NCBI GenBank assembly: GCA_963682025.1
Contig: OY821521.1
Span: 193,283,075-193,347,074, forward strand
Origin: Cordilura impudica
Lineage: Eukaryota; Arthropoda; Insecta; Diptera; Scathophagidae
Length of the DNA stretch: 64,000 nt
Direction: 5' to 3'
Of this stretch, positions 1 through 12,330 are shown piece after piece. The notes under the pieces are model-generated. The model saw nothing but the letters and a program-made list of their open reading frames with translations. It searched no databases and had not been told where the DNA came from. Position 1 is the first letter of the stretch. Every line of letters begins with the position of its first letter. The translations under genes and the position numbers were made by a program.

Positions 1-242
1 ACATAGGTATATAAAATTATTATATATTTATTATTACATATAATTTTTAAAAACTGTTTATAATTACTAAAGCATTATTTTTCACATAAATACAAAATTG
101 CACCTTTTAACTTTTCCATTCAAATTGAAGAAAATATCAATTCTAAAAATTGGAATTCAGATATCCAATTATAAATAAGAAAATATCAATTGAATTTCAG
201 AAAATCATATTAAAATAAAAAAAAAAAAATTCTTAACAAATA

Positions 243-520
243 ACCATTAAAAAAACATATTTTCTTAAACAAGTACATTTTCTTAAAAGTCTACCCTTTT
301 TTAAAAAGATCATTTTCTTAAAAGGTATTTTTTTAAAGTACTCTTTTTAAAAAAAAATTAAATGATAACTTTCTTCTTAAAGTAAATTTTCTTAGAAAGT
401 TGCCTTTACTCCAACAAGGATCTTTTATAAAAAATAACTTTTTTTAAATAAATTGTTTTTAGAAAAGTACATTCTTTTAAAGTACTTTTTAAAAAAGCAC
501 ATTTTCCTGGTATATGGCAA
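243..520 (-). repeat. 18-bp minisatellite fragment (reverse orientation)
   Basis: Repeated GTACATTTTCTTAAAAG-type units are degenerate reverse complements of the AAGAAAAGGTACTTTTTT unit that forms the large array at 10.96-12.33 kb. No coding potential is visible; the reading frame through it is only repeat sequence. Confidence 0.55.
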
Positions 521-529
521 ACCAAAAAT

Positions 530-1370
530 TGCCAAGATTTTTAGAGACTTTTGCTTTGAAATACCGCATACTTTTAAGCTTTTAAAACATTGAAAAGTTT
601 TATTCCTTATTGTGACTATTGGTATTCTGTTGTAACGCATTGAACAATGAATTGCGATCCCAAAAAGTATTTGTATTCTTAATCCCTCTAACAACTCGAG
701 TCCATATAATGTCCGTACATGCATCGGTATATCTGTCTTTTGAAATTACGGTCATTCAACATAATAAACCATTTACCTAGGTAAAGCTAAAATAATATTG
801 TTTGTCGTTACTACGAGCGGGTTGGTATTTGAAATGGGTTAAATCGGGCATCATTGCGCCCGATGTGCCCATTTATGGAGATACCTCCAAAAATGCTAAA
901 AAATCAGTGTAGTTGCTGAAATGATTTGGTATTAAGTTTAATAAATTGTTTACTTTTTCAAATATTTTGTTTATTTTTATTATCAATACTCAAACCGAGG
1001 TGGAGGGTATCAAAGATTCGGCACATTCGAATTTAACACTCTTACTTGTTTTAAGTGGGTTATTCTTCATTATGAAAAATGTGTGCGCTGCAGTTGAAAT
1101 ATTTTAACAAAATATCACTCGATTTTTTGTCAAGGCACAAGCTACACCCAGCGTTTAAAAAATCAAGCAACCATTTTGCCGAATGAATTGAGCCCTTTTC
1201 ACTGCCCATATTGTCATGCAGTTGTACAAGACACTTTTCACTTATTTTTTTTTTTAGCTGTATACTAAGAACTTATATGAATACATAACATAAGTAAAAC
1301 CAATTCATTATATAATTTTATGGGCTATTTTTCCATAACGAAACAAAAACTTTTATATATATAAATATTT
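530..1370. other. Non-repetitive AT-rich stretch, no gene seen
   Basis: I see no supported gene, RNA or transposon terminus here. The stretch at 835-895 is GC-richer than its surroundings and carries an imperfect inverted motif (GGGCATCATTGCGCCCGATG), but I cannot assign it. Confidence 0.4.
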
Positions 1371-1379
1371 AATTTTGCA

Positions 1380-1745
1380 CAACATTAATTGAATTTTGAG
1401 TGAATTTTCATATGGAAAATATTGACTAATTTTTGGGCGACTTTTCATTTTGTTTTGCCATTTTTTATTTTTTATTTTTTTTTTGCAAAATTTCGTATTT
1501 TTTTGGGCGAATTTTCGTTTTTTAGGTAATTTTTCATTGGACCATTTTAAAATTTTTTTTGGGCGATTCTTCATCGGCCGATATTTCCCAGCGCCCTAGC
1601 TGTAACTCGAAGCGCTTTGCTACATGTATAGTTATGAAATAAATAGAGTTCTATTTTTGGAGAATTTTGATTTTTGGAGATTTTTGTTTTTATTGCGATT
1701 TTAAATTTTTGGCGATTATGGATTTTGGCGATTCGGTCCATATTT
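1380..1745. repeat. Degenerate GCGATTTTT minisatellite
   Basis: Short units of the form TTTTTGGGCGATTTTT, TTTTTGGAGATTTTTG and TTGGCGATTATGG recur. They belong to the same family as the large TTTTAGCGATTTTTA array at 32.6-36.6 kb and the small reverse array at 48.15 kb. Confidence 0.45.
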
Positions 1746-1837
1746 ACCATGGCTGCTTACATTGGTAATTAATGTATGTACTTATCCAATGTTTCTATAG
1801 TGTCATTTTCATAATACTTCATATTTTTTTGTATAGG

Positions 1838-2290
1838 AGGTGCCACGCCCATTGGTCTGATTCCGCCCATTTCTTGGTCAACTACTCACATTAATAACTC
1901 ATGAACTCAGACAAAGTCTTAAGACTTTCGCTATTATAGTTCTCCAGTAATATATTAAATATTTAATTTTTATTGGGGTGCCACGCCCACTTATCTGATT
2001 CCGCCCATTTTTGTCCGACTACTCACATCAATAAAATATGACTTCAAACAATTTTGCAAAGCTGCCTCCGTCATCGTTCTCGTGATATATGATATTAAAT
2101 AATTACTTTTTATGGGAGGTGTCACGTCCACTTATCCGATCGCGCCCATTTACGGCATTTCTGTTGACATTAATATGACCTTAATAAATCTCTCCAATAT
2201 ATATGATATTAAAAATTCACTTTATATGGGGTGCCATGCCCACTAAATATATCAAATAAATGTATAATTCCTTCCAAATACACAGTAAGA
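1838..2290 (+). repeat. Tandem ~137-bp GC-box repeat, about four units
   Basis: A block GGGAGGTGCCACGCCCACTT, followed by a CGCCCATTT block and CTACTCACATTAAT, starts at about 1839, 1975, 2113 and 2227, so the spacing is about 136, 138 and 114 bp. It is GC-rich relative to its flanks. A related array lies in reverse orientation at 47.35-47.70 kb. After the array, 2290-2381 holds a conserved-looking tail (AAGATCGGTCCAATGGTTTA, then CAAACAAACATACATGC) of the type found at the ends of dipteran RTE-like elements or SINEs; that assignment is inference. Confidence 0.65.
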
Positions 2291-2381
2291 TTCTGTAAAA
2301 ATTTCAGGAAGATCGGTCCAATGGTTTAGCCTCCTATCAGCTACAAACAAACAAACATACATGCTTTCGCCTTTACATATA

Positions 2382-2741
2382 CTAGCAGATTCCAGCACTA
2401 GAAATTCGAGTGCAAATTCTAGGAAATTTTATTTTTTCATTTAATAAAGGCTCAAAAAGTATGCTTCACAATTCAGCTCATTTTAAATGAAGAAAGCACA
2501 AACACATTAACAAATTTAATAAACATACACATAGCATTGTACATATAATTTTATGTATGTGTTAGTAGCAACTTTAAACTATCATAACTCCAAAAAAAAT
2601 TCCAAATGATGAAAATCTGCAACTCTGGGTAACAGCTAAAAAGAAATACCTTTCAAATGATAAATTTTTTGTCAAAATCGGGGTAAAACTGTCAAACTTA
2701 CATCGGTCACAAGAAATCGCCTTGCCTATTAATATTATAGA
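2382..2741 (-). mobile_element. Non-autonomous Helitron, complete
   Basis: Read on the minus strand the element begins TCTATAATATTAATAGGC and ends in CTAG, lying between a host A and a host T. These are the terminal rules of canonical Helitrons (5' TC, 3' CTRR, A/T target, no duplication). Just inside the CTAG end an AT-rich stem (CTCGAATTTC/GAAATTCGAG type, here mutated) forms the 3' hairpin. The body of about 360 bp has no coding capacity. The same family recurs at 28482, 38025, 47748, 50972, 52154 and 63953. Confidence 0.8.
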
Positions 2742-4230
2742 TATAGATTTGTTCATATCATTTGTTAGTTTGTTGTAATTAAATTTCAGTTTACTAACGA
2801 TTTGCTGTTAAGAAAATCTTTGAAACTATTTGATGGTCATATTAATTTTCTACGTGTAGATGCATTTAAAGCATCTATTACTGACTCTATATGGGAGAGT
2901 AGTTTTCAAGTATCATCACTTAGTAAATACAATATGTAGATACAACTGAAACATATACGCTTTTATGACAAAAAGATAGACCAACAAAACAAACAACCCA
3001 AAAACAAAACAAAATAAAAAAAAAGGAAAAAAAAATATTCCCAAACTGAGAACAATCCCTACGGCTATAAAAGTTACTTATAAGATTGAAATTGGCTTAA
3101 GATTTTGTATCCTCGTTTCTTTTTAAAATATACTGGAAATTTGTATGCACTAAACGTGCTACAATTTTTATACATGCACATCATGGAAAGAAGGCTGACA
3201 GGAAGATGAAATGGTAGCAAAAGGCTTCTTAAGATACATCTTTTATGGTTTTAACTTTTCATGGTTATTTCAGTTGGAATTTGTTTCTATTTTATCCAGC
3301 TCCCTATACATTTATACTTCTTTTTTTTTTCTCATTTTGTTGGCCAAAGAGAGTTAAAATAAAAATAATCAAAAAAAAAAGCATTTAATTTTGGTGATGG
3401 TTAAGCATCAGCATCTATCTCAGCATTTCGACGTTGTAAATGTTGACTTAATTCTTCTTGAAGATTTCACCAACGAGCCATTCATCCATTCATCCATCCA
3501 TTCAACCTCCAACCAACCATCCTGTAATGATACTGCAGTAGTTGAGTGTTCAGTTCTTAGTTAAGTGCAGAAGGTTAGCAATGGAGTTTACACTTTAATT
3601 TTTTATGTTTTTGAACTGTTTAAATTATTGATGTGATGATATTTTGATTGGATTGTGGCTAAAGGGTGGCGTTGCCTTGGCCTGCCCATCCTTATAAATA
3701 GCTTGATGTGGCCCACAAAATTTAGGGTTAGTTTCGTTGTTAAAGTGATAAAACCAGGCGATGAGATTTATAATGTTTAATTAACATAATGTACAACCGT
3801 TGTAAATATTAAATATTAATTTTCTGCCATCATGATTTTAAATTGAGAAAATTTAAATATTTGTTAGAGATAATGAATGAGCGAACATACAATAGACAAA
3901 TTAATTGAGTTGTATTGAATGTAACTTGATGTATGACCCAAAGCGACACTCAGGTTCATAAAATATGCATATTAAAGTTTTAAGCGTCAAAGATGTCAAA
4001 TGAAAGCTAATTTATTAATAACAAAGTTTTTAAAATGATTTGTTTTGATATTGATTTAAAAAACAAAAATCAAAGATCAGAAATGCAAAAAAGAGGGTTC
4101 TAAACCAACATAAAGCTGAATAAATTAAATTTTTCGAGGTAAACTTAGCAAATTTTTTAGAAAAATGCTGAATAAATGAATAGTTTGATATAAAAAAAAT
4201 TATGAAAAAAGCGAAATATGCAAAAATTTG
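2742..4230. other. Intergenic DNA with microsatellite and TATA-like site
   Basis: No coding region is supported. At 3480-3526 there is a CATCCATTCATCCATCCATT-type microsatellite. At 3693-3700 a TATAAATA box sits in a locally GC-rich context, but no convincing reading frame or splice site follows it. Confidence 0.4.
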
Positions 4231-4234
4231 CTTC

Positions 4235-7200
4235 AACAAATCGTGCAAGTTTATCGTAAATTTATTTATTCGCCAAGAAATTTTTAAAAAACTTTAAGAA
4301 ATGCTACTTTTGTTAAAAATGTGTCATCAATATGAAGAAAAAAATTATACAAAAATGTTCAAAAATATGCAACCAAAAATGATGAAATTTTATCGTAAAT
4401 TTAAAGAGTCGCAAAGATAAATTATGAAAACTTTATTAAACAATAATTTTTATGAAAATATGCAAAAACTTATGGAGACACTTTTTAGAAAAAATTATTA
4501 AATAGCTACTTTATGAAAATATGCAAAATTATACATTTAAAGTAAAATATGCAGATATATGCATCAACAAATCGATGCAAGTTTATCATAAATTTATTGA
4601 TTCGCAAAAAAATTTTTGAAGAACTTAAAGAAATGATTCATTTGATGAAAATATGCAAAACATTAATAAAAAAAACATTAATTAAAAAAAAAAAAAAAAA
4701 AATGCAAAAATATTCAAAAATATGCAACTAGAAATCGATGAAATTTAATCGTAAAAATAAAGAGTCACAAATATACTTTGTAAAAACTTTATTAAATAAT
4801 AATTTTTATGAAAATGTGCAAAAATATGCATTTGAAGCAAAATATGCCAAAAATATGCATCAAAATATCGATGCCAGTTTAAGTAAATTTATTGATTCAG
4901 ATATATATTTTTTAAAAAACATAGAGAAATGGTAATTTTGATGATAATGTGTAAAAAAAATAATTTAAAGAAAAATATGCAAAAATATCCGAAAATATGC
5001 AACTAAAAATCGACAAAATTTTTTAGTAAATTAATGAAGTCGCAAAGGTACTTTTTAAAAAGTTTATTAAACACAAATTTTTATCAAAATATGCAAATTT
5101 ATGAATTTAAAGGGAAATATGCAAAAAAACGTAAATTTATCAAAAAAAAAAAAAAAAAAAAAAAAAATATGGAACTAAAAATCTATGAAATTTTATCATA
5201 AATTTAAACAGACGCAAAAAAATTTTTTGGAAGTTTATTAAATAAAAATTTTTATGAAAATATGTAAAAATATGCATTTAAATCATAATATGCTAAAAAT
5301 ATGCAACTGCAAATCGATGTGGAACTATCGTACATTTATTAATTCGTTAAGATGTTTTCGAAAAACTTAAAAATTATACTTTTGATAAAAATATGCAAAT
5401 GATTTAAAAATAAATATGCATAAATATCCAAAAATATGCAGCTAAAAATCTATGAAGTTTTATCGTAAATTTAATTTATGCATATATACTTTCTAGAAAC
5501 GTTTATTAAATAATTTTTTTTTATGAAAATATGTAAAAATATGAATTTAAATCATAATATGCTAAAAATATGCAACTACAAATCGATGTTAAATTATCGT
5601 AACTTTATTAATTCGTTAAGATATTTTGGAAGAAACTTAAAAAAACTATACTTTTGATAAAAATATGCAATAACATGATTTAAAAATAAATATGCTTAAA
5701 TATCCAAAAATATGCAACTAAAAATCTGTGAAATTTTATCGTAAATTTCTGGAGTTGCATATATACTTTTTAGAAAAGTTTATTAAATAATAATTTTTAT
5801 GATAATATGTAAAAATATGCATTGAAAGCAAAATATGTAGAAAATATGCATAAAGAAATCGATGCCAGTTTACCGAAAATTCATTGATTTGCAAAGATAT
5901 TTAAAAAAAAAAAACTCAAAGAAATGATCGTTTTGATGAAAATATGCAAAGACATGAATTTAAAGGAAATTATGCAAAAATACCTAAAAATATGCAACTA
6001 AAAATCCATAAAATTTTAGCGTAAATTTATGGAGCTGCATAGATACTTTTTAGGAAAGTTTATTAAATAATTTTTTTTTTCATCAATATATGCAAAATTA
6101 TGGGTTTCATGCAAAATATGCCAAAAATATGCAACTACAAGTCGAGGCCAGTTTATAATTTGTTTATTGATTTGGATAGAAAATTTTTAAAAAACTTAAA
6201 GATATGAGAATTTTAATGATAATATGCAAAAACACGAACTTAAAGAAAAATATGCAGATATACCCAAAAATATGCAACTAAAAATCGATGCCAATTCATT
6301 GTAAATTTATTGATTCGAATAGACATTTTTTTAAATAACTTAAGGAAACGTTGAAATTTTGTCTCTAATTTATGGAGTCACATAGACACTTTTAAGAACA
6401 GTATATTATGTAGCAATTTTTATGTAAATATGCAAAATTATGGACTTAAAGTCAAACATGCAAAAAATATGAAACTTCAAATTGATGCCATTTTATTGTA
6501 AATTTATTTATACGGATAGATATTAACGAAAGGAAATACATGCATTAAAGCAAACATGCTAAAAATATGCAACTACAAATTGTTGCAATTTTATTTTAAT
6601 TTATAATAAATAAGTAAGCATTGCAATAAAAATATGCATTTAAAGCAATATATGCTAAAAATATGCAACTAAAGTTGTATGTGATTTTATTTTAAATTGA
6701 TTGATTCGGATAGATATTTGTGAAAAAAGTTCAAAAATAAGCATTTGGATGGAAATATGCAAAAACATGCATTTAATGCATTTAAGGAATAATAAAACAA
6801 TGCTATTTTATTGTAATTTTCTTGATTGGAATATACATATATTTATAAAAAAAAGTTCAATAAATCAGAATTTTAATCGAAATATGACTCAAAATGCATT
6901 TAAAGCAAAATATGCGAAAAAAGCAAAAACAAATCGATGCTAAATTTATAAGCTCTTTTATACAAATAAGCAAAAATATGCATTTAAAGGAATATGCCGA
7001 AATATACATAAACAAATCGGCTTAATTTTATAGCAAATTTTTTGGTTCGGTTAGATATTATTAACCAAATTCCAATAATTAAGCATTATAAGGAAAAAAG
7101 AATACTTTTAAAGAACTGTATTAAAAAATAATTTTACTGTAATTAGGCAAAAATATGTATTTTAAGCAAATTATGCAAAAAATATACATCTACAAATCGA

Positions 7201-8455
7201 TACCAGCTTAACGTAAATTTGCTGATTCGCAAAAATTTTTTTTAAAACTTGTTAAATAAGAATTTGATGAAAATATGCAAAAACATGCATTTAAAGCAAA
7301 ATATTCGCAATATATAAAAATGGATATCGATGCAATTTTGTAGTAAATTTCTTGATTCGAAGCAAAAATTTATGAAATTTTTTCTATAATATGCATCTAA
7401 TAAGCATTTTTATACAAATGGACAAAATAAGGCTTTAAAACGGAATATGCACAAAATAAGCAACTGCAAATTAATGCCATTTTTTTAAATTGATTGATTC
7501 GATTTTTTTTTATGAACAAAGTTTTATAAATAAGCAGTTTGGTTAAAAAATGCAATAACAAACATTTCAAGCCAAATATGCCAAAAATATACAAGAACAA
7601 ACCGATGCAATTTCATAGTAAATTTATTGGCACTGATAGATATTTTTTTGCAAAAAAGAACTGCAATATTTAAGATAATGAAAAAAATATACATAAATAT
7701 ACATTTAAAGCAAAATTTGCAAAAATATGCAACTGTAAATCGATGTTAGTTTATTGTAAATTTTTTGATACGAAAGATATTTTTATAAATACTTATAGAA
7801 ATGATAATTTTCATAAAAATATGTACGAATATAAAAAAAATATCCAAAAATAAATTTGTTAAATCACAAAGAAGTTTTTTGATGAAAATATGCAAAAACA
7901 TGAAGTTAAAGCAAAATATGCAAAAATATTGAAATCTATGCAACGATAAATCATTGCAATTTCATCATAAATTTATTGATATACTTTTGAAAAACTTTAT
8001 TGAATAATAATTTTTATTAAATAGTACAATGACATGCATTTAAAGCGAATTATTGCAAAAAATATGCAAATACAAATCGATGCCAGTTTATTGTAAATTT
8101 GTTGATTCGCAAACATATTTTTGAAATACTTCAATAGAAAAGCATTTGAAGAAACTATGCAAAAACATGCATTTATAGCAAAATATGCTAAAACATGCAT
8201 TTAGAACAAAATATCCGCAAGATATGAAAGAGTAAATCGATGCAATTTTATTGTTAATTTCTTGATTCGCGGCAACTTTTATGAAAATTTTTTCATAATA
8301 AGCATTTTTACACAAATGGCCATAAATAGGCATTTAATGCGAAATGCAAAAAAAATATGCAATTCCAAATTGAAGCTATTTTATTGTGGATTTATTAATT
8401 CGATTATTTTTTATGAAAAAAGTTTAATAAAATTTTTATTTTCTTATTCGGCTTG
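4235..8455 (+). repeat. ~137-bp AT satellite array (+ orientation)
   Basis: Monomers contain CAAAATATGCAAAAATATGC, then AACTACAAATCGATGCCA, a TTTTATTGTAAATTTATTGA block, and a TTTTTTAAAAAAC/TATTAAATAA block. Starts of the 'AAATCGATG' box at 4732, 4866, 5007, 5178, 5311, 5446, 5581, 5721, 5857, 6001, 6139 and 6272 give a period of 133-144 bp, with one 171-bp step that contains a poly-A expansion. Two monomer types tend to alternate from 4238 to about 6139. All reading frames here are chance frames. Confidence 0.85.
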
Positions 8456-8517
8456 AGGTCATCAATTTTCAATAAAATAAAAAACGAAAGGGTTTTTTTT
8501 CCTTTAATTTAATTATC

Positions 8518-8736
8518 TTGACTGGTCATACGGCTAATTTTGACAACGTACAAGTGTTAGTAGGTGAGAATAATTATAAAAAGAGATACACTCTTGAAAT
8601 GCTCCATATTATTGAAGTGCCAATAGAAAAGAGAAAATTTCTTCGGTTCAAAACGTCATCTCAAATATATGTAAAGTGCATATGTAGGTATGTACAAAAA
8701 CCGTACATCACATATGACAACTCTTACGAAAACTGA
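8518..8736 (+). pseudogene. GIY-YIG-like retroelement protein tail (Penelope-like remnant)
   Basis: The frame contains FDNVQVLVGENNYKKRYTLE followed by MLHIIE. This resembles the end of a GIY-YIG endonuclease domain in Penelope-like elements (pattern: phenylalanine/aspartate, 'KVLD.E.NY.KR...E..HI'). Only about 70 residues remain, there is no upstream reverse transcriptase, and the start codon has no meaning. A Penelope-style 3' sequence occurs 300 bp downstream, which supports the call. The family assignment is from memory of such elements and has not been searched. A fragment of another retroelement is the main alternative. Confidence 0.45.
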
Positions 8737-8888
8737 GAATAGTGGAAATTAGAAGTATAAATGTAAAAAAAAAAAATATTCAAAATTCAAAAATAACGAT
8801 TGTTTGTTTGGACAGAGTTGTATCTTCTGAAATTAATACAAAGTAAAGCTGTATGGTACGAAAACTGAAACTAACCACACTGCTCGTA

Positions 8889-8966
8889 GGCCTGACTTTA
8901 GGTGAGTGTGTTAAAGCGCTGAGTACGAGTGTATGTGAAGGTTCATGGTTCAAAACCTCACGGCCG
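8889..8966 (+). tRNA. tRNA-like pseudogene or SINE head
   Basis: GGTTCAAAACC at 8947-8957 matches the RNA polymerase III B-box pattern GGTTCRANNCC. It lies about 48 bp after a weaker A-box-like TAGGTGAGTGTG at 8899-8910, and GTGAGTGTGTTAAAGCGCTG resembles the D-arm region of a class II (serine/leucine-like) tRNA. The acceptor arm pairs poorly, so I read this as a decayed tRNA or a tRNA-derived SINE head, not a functional tRNA. Confidence 0.35.
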
Positions 8967-9044
8967 CCCTAAGTAGAAAAAATTTTCATATAGAAACAAT
9001 CTATTCAATTAAAACATAACAATTATCACAATGTTCAATAAATC

Positions 9045-9100
9045 GCTGATGAAGGCTGAAATGCCAGAAACCGGTCCGATTAAGAATACAGTGCAGTTAT
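9045..9100 (+). mobile_element. Penelope-like 3' end motif
   Basis: CGCTGATGAAGGCTGAAATG followed by a CCAGAAACCGGTCCG block matches the 'CTGATGAAGGC...GAAAC(C/G)' motif that typically marks the 3' region of Penelope-like elements in flies. Together with 8518-8736 it suggests one decayed element of about 0.6 kb. Confidence 0.45.
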
Positions 9101-9224
9101 GAATTTTTGAAATATATGCTTTCTTCTTCTTTACCACGCACCATTTAAAGAGACTTAATTACAAAACTGACACCGAAAAATGTGCCCAAATTTATAGACA
9201 CACAATAGAGAAACACAGATCAAT

Positions 9225-9303
9225 ACGTTTGGTCAAAATCGGGATAAAACGATAGAACAAAACATCGGTCACAAGAAATCTCCTAGCCTATCAATATTAT
9301 AGA
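9225..9303 (-). mobile_element. Helitron 5'-end remnant
   Basis: The segment running from GGTCAAAATCGGGATAAAAC to CTATCAATATTATAGA is the 5' end, read on the minus strand as TCTATAATATTGATAGGC, of the same Helitron family as 2382-2741. The CTAG half is missing. Confidence 0.65.
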
Positions 9304-10955
9304 TATCCAAAAATATGCAACTTTAAATCGGTGCTAGTTTACTGTTAATTAATTGATTTGGATAGATATGTAGTCCATACCTAATATAGAATATCGCATA
9401 AAAACGCATTTTCTTAGGGTTCCCAGCTTTAGTCATAAGTTTAATTTTTCAATCTAACTTTAGAGCAATCTGCAAATGATGAAGTAAGCGAGTGCTCAGA
9501 AAGTCGTTAACTTGGTATTATATTATTTTATGTTTTTTTTAATGGAATTAAAAAAAAATTATCTTATGTTGCTTCACCAATGAAAACAGAGGGTACTTAC
9601 TGATCGTCCAGGATAATTTAGGATTCTTTTTTGATAATTATTTTTTAATTTCATCACATTAAATTTTAATTATATTATAACATTATTATGAAAAAAGTTA
9701 AGATTACTCAAGATAAATGTAAAAAAAAAATTGACTTTTCACTCAGCTATCATAATAATGATAAGAATACGAGGACATGTTCCATTCAACACGGACACAG
9801 TCATAACAATCACTTACATACTGTTTCAAAATATAATCATGTTGAAAACCATAAAGCTCATTTTTGAAGCTCATTATTTTTAGATGGTTGTTTGTTTGGC
9901 TGCTTTTGTTATTGTCATTTTGTAACAATAGTTGGAACATTGTCGTGCACATAATATTGTAATTTGCTCAACAGGATGACTTTTTAACCCATATATTTTG
10001 CCTTGGCTCTGCGCTTAAACTGAAGACAAACAATAGATATGCCAAGTCTTGCAGTTTTCCTGGTGGAAAATTACAAAAAAAAACAAAAACAAATCTTTTT
10101 TTTTTTTTTTTAGAGAAAACATATAGAAACAACGGGTGGTGACAATAGCAGGAAGATAGCGTATGAAAAACAACTGTATCAGAAGCAGCAACAAGACTTA
10201 TGGCTGGAAGACAAGCAACAAATGAAGATGAAAACTTAAAAGACGTAAGTCTTGGATGCTGACTTAAGAATATATGAACGTAAAATTCTGCTAACTTATT
10301 CACTACCACAAGTAGGTACAACCCAGCGAAAAAGTGATGGCCATTTAAACGAAGATCTTCTTTGAATGTAGTTTGAAACAACTTTCAAAGATGTTTATAT
10401 AAAGTTATTGGGAAAAAATAAACAAATTCTAATTTTCATTATATCAAATAGAAATGGAGATTTCCCAAATTTATATGGGGAATTACAAATTCATGAAAAT
10501 TACATCAAAAATTTTTTATCAAAAAAAAAAAAAAAACATTTTAATTCCTATGAAAATATAATATTGATATAATAAAAGCTTTTATTAATAGGGAAGAGTA
10601 AGGACAAATAATGTATAATAAAAATGATAAAAAGTGTAGAGAATTACTTATAAAAATATGCCAAAAAAATACCTATTCAAAAGAAGTGACATTCCAAGTA
10701 CAAGTTAAAATTTACTTCTTAGAATCCACAAAAGATAGTATTCATTCCTTATGATCCAAATTTTCTTTTCCTTCAAATGCCAAGAAGAGCATCCATTTCC
10801 CTTTTTTTGATGCTCTCTTTTTGCTGGGTAGCAAGATGGTATGGCATGATGATTGTTAGTGTTGCAAAAATATGCATTGGGTACATGGAACCAAATTACT
10901 ACGGACTAGTGAGTTGCAAGACGCCAGAGGCGCCCGTGTAAACAATTAGCCTGTG
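9304..10955. other. AT-rich intergenic DNA, no supported gene
   Basis: A short satellite scrap (AAATATGCAACTTTAAATCG) occurs at 9309. The longest frame, 9968-10381 on the minus strand (137 codons), runs through a poly-T/A tract and has no recognisable domain, so I do not call it a gene. At 10791-10832 GAGCATC and GATGCTC form a weak inverted repeat. Confidence 0.45.
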
Positions 10956-10957
10956 TG

Positions 10958-12330
10958 TGTTTTTTTTTTAAAGAAAATGTACTATAAATAAAATACACTT
11001 TTTAAGAAAAGATACTTTTTAAAGAAAAGATAAATTTTTAGAAAAGGTACTTTTTGAGGAAAGATACTTTTTTTTAAGAAAACGTACTTTTTTAAGCAAA
11101 TGTATTTTTTTAAAGAGAATGTACTATTTGGAGCGACGGTACTTTATTAAGAAATTATACTTTTTTAAGAGAAGGTACTTTTTTAACGAAAACGCCCTTT
11201 TTCAATAATAGGTGATTTTTTAAGAAAAGGTACTTTTTTGAGAAAGGATACTTTTTTTTAAAGGAAAATTTACTTTTTTTGGAGAATGTACTATTTTATG
11301 AAAAGTTACTATTTCAATAAAAAGTGTTTTTTTAGGAAGAAAAGGTAATTGTTTTTAAGAAAAAGTTAATTTTTAGAAAAGGTACTTTTTGAGAAAGGTT
11401 ATTTTTTAAGAAGAGTTAAATTTTTAGAAAATGTACTTTTTGAGAAAAGGTACATTATTTTTAGAGAACGTACTTTTTTAAAAAAATATATTTTTTTTTT
11501 AAAGACAATTTTTTGAAGTGACTGTACTTTATTACGGAAATATACCTTTTTAAGAAAGAGCTTTTTTAAGAAAAGGTACTTTTTCAAAAAAGGTACTTTT
11601 TGAACAAAACAAATTATTTTAAGAAAATTTCCTTTTTTTAAGAAAAGGTACTTTTTAAGAAAATGGTACTTTTTTCAGAAAATGTAGTTTTTTAAGAAAA
11701 AGTTATTTTTTGAGAAAAAGTTTTTTTTAGGAAAAATTCGATTTTAACGAAAGGTAATTTTTTAAGAGACTGTACTTTTTAAGAAAACGGTATTTCTTAA
11801 AAAAAAGTACGTTTTAAAGAAAAAAAAAATAGGATTTAAGAAGAGGTAATTTTTAAGAAAGTTACTTATTTTAAGAAAAAGGTACTTTTTCAGGAAACGT
11901 ACTTTTTTAAGAAAAAATAATATTTTAAGAAAAGGTGCTTTTTTAAGAAAAGACACTTTTTTAAGAAAATATACTTTTTTCAGAAAAGGTAATGTCTAAG
12001 AAAAGTTGAATTTTTTAATCAAAAGTACTTCTTAAGAAATGGTGCTTTTGTAAGAAAAGGTACTATTTTATGAAAAGCCACTTTTTTCAGAAAAGGTAAT
12101 TTTTAAGAAAGGTACATTTTTGAGAAAATTTACCTTTTTAAGAATAAATACTTTTTTAAGAAAATACACTTTTTTATGAAAAAAATTTTTTTTTTAAGAA
12201 AATGTACTTTTAAAGGGAAATTTTTATTTAAGAAATACTATTATTTAATAGAAGGTACTTTTTTAAGAAGTAAGTAATTTTATAATAAAAGGAATGTTTC
12301 TAAGAAGATGAAATTTAATAAGAAAGGGTA
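10958..12330 (+). repeat. 18-bp AAGAAAAGGTACTTTTTT minisatellite
   Basis: There are dozens of degenerate tandem units of about 17-20 bp built on AAGAAAAGGTACTTTTTT. The family also occurs at 243-520 (reverse), 26560-26774 and 27130-27495. The reading frames inside it (Phe/Leu/Lys runs on the minus strand) are artefacts of the repeat. Confidence 0.85.

Noticed and set aside
4549..4935. Small + strand frames in the 137-bp satellite
   Set aside because: The period is not a multiple of three and the frames shift from unit to unit.
4235..6300. Regular repeats resembling a CRISPR array
   Set aside because: The repeat unit is the whole 137 bp without unique spacers, and the sequence is clearly eukaryotic satellite.
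9968..10381. 137-codon minus-strand frame
   Set aside because: It crosses a poly-T/A tract giving Lys runs, has no domain, signal peptide or splice context, and no promoter or poly(A) signal that fits.
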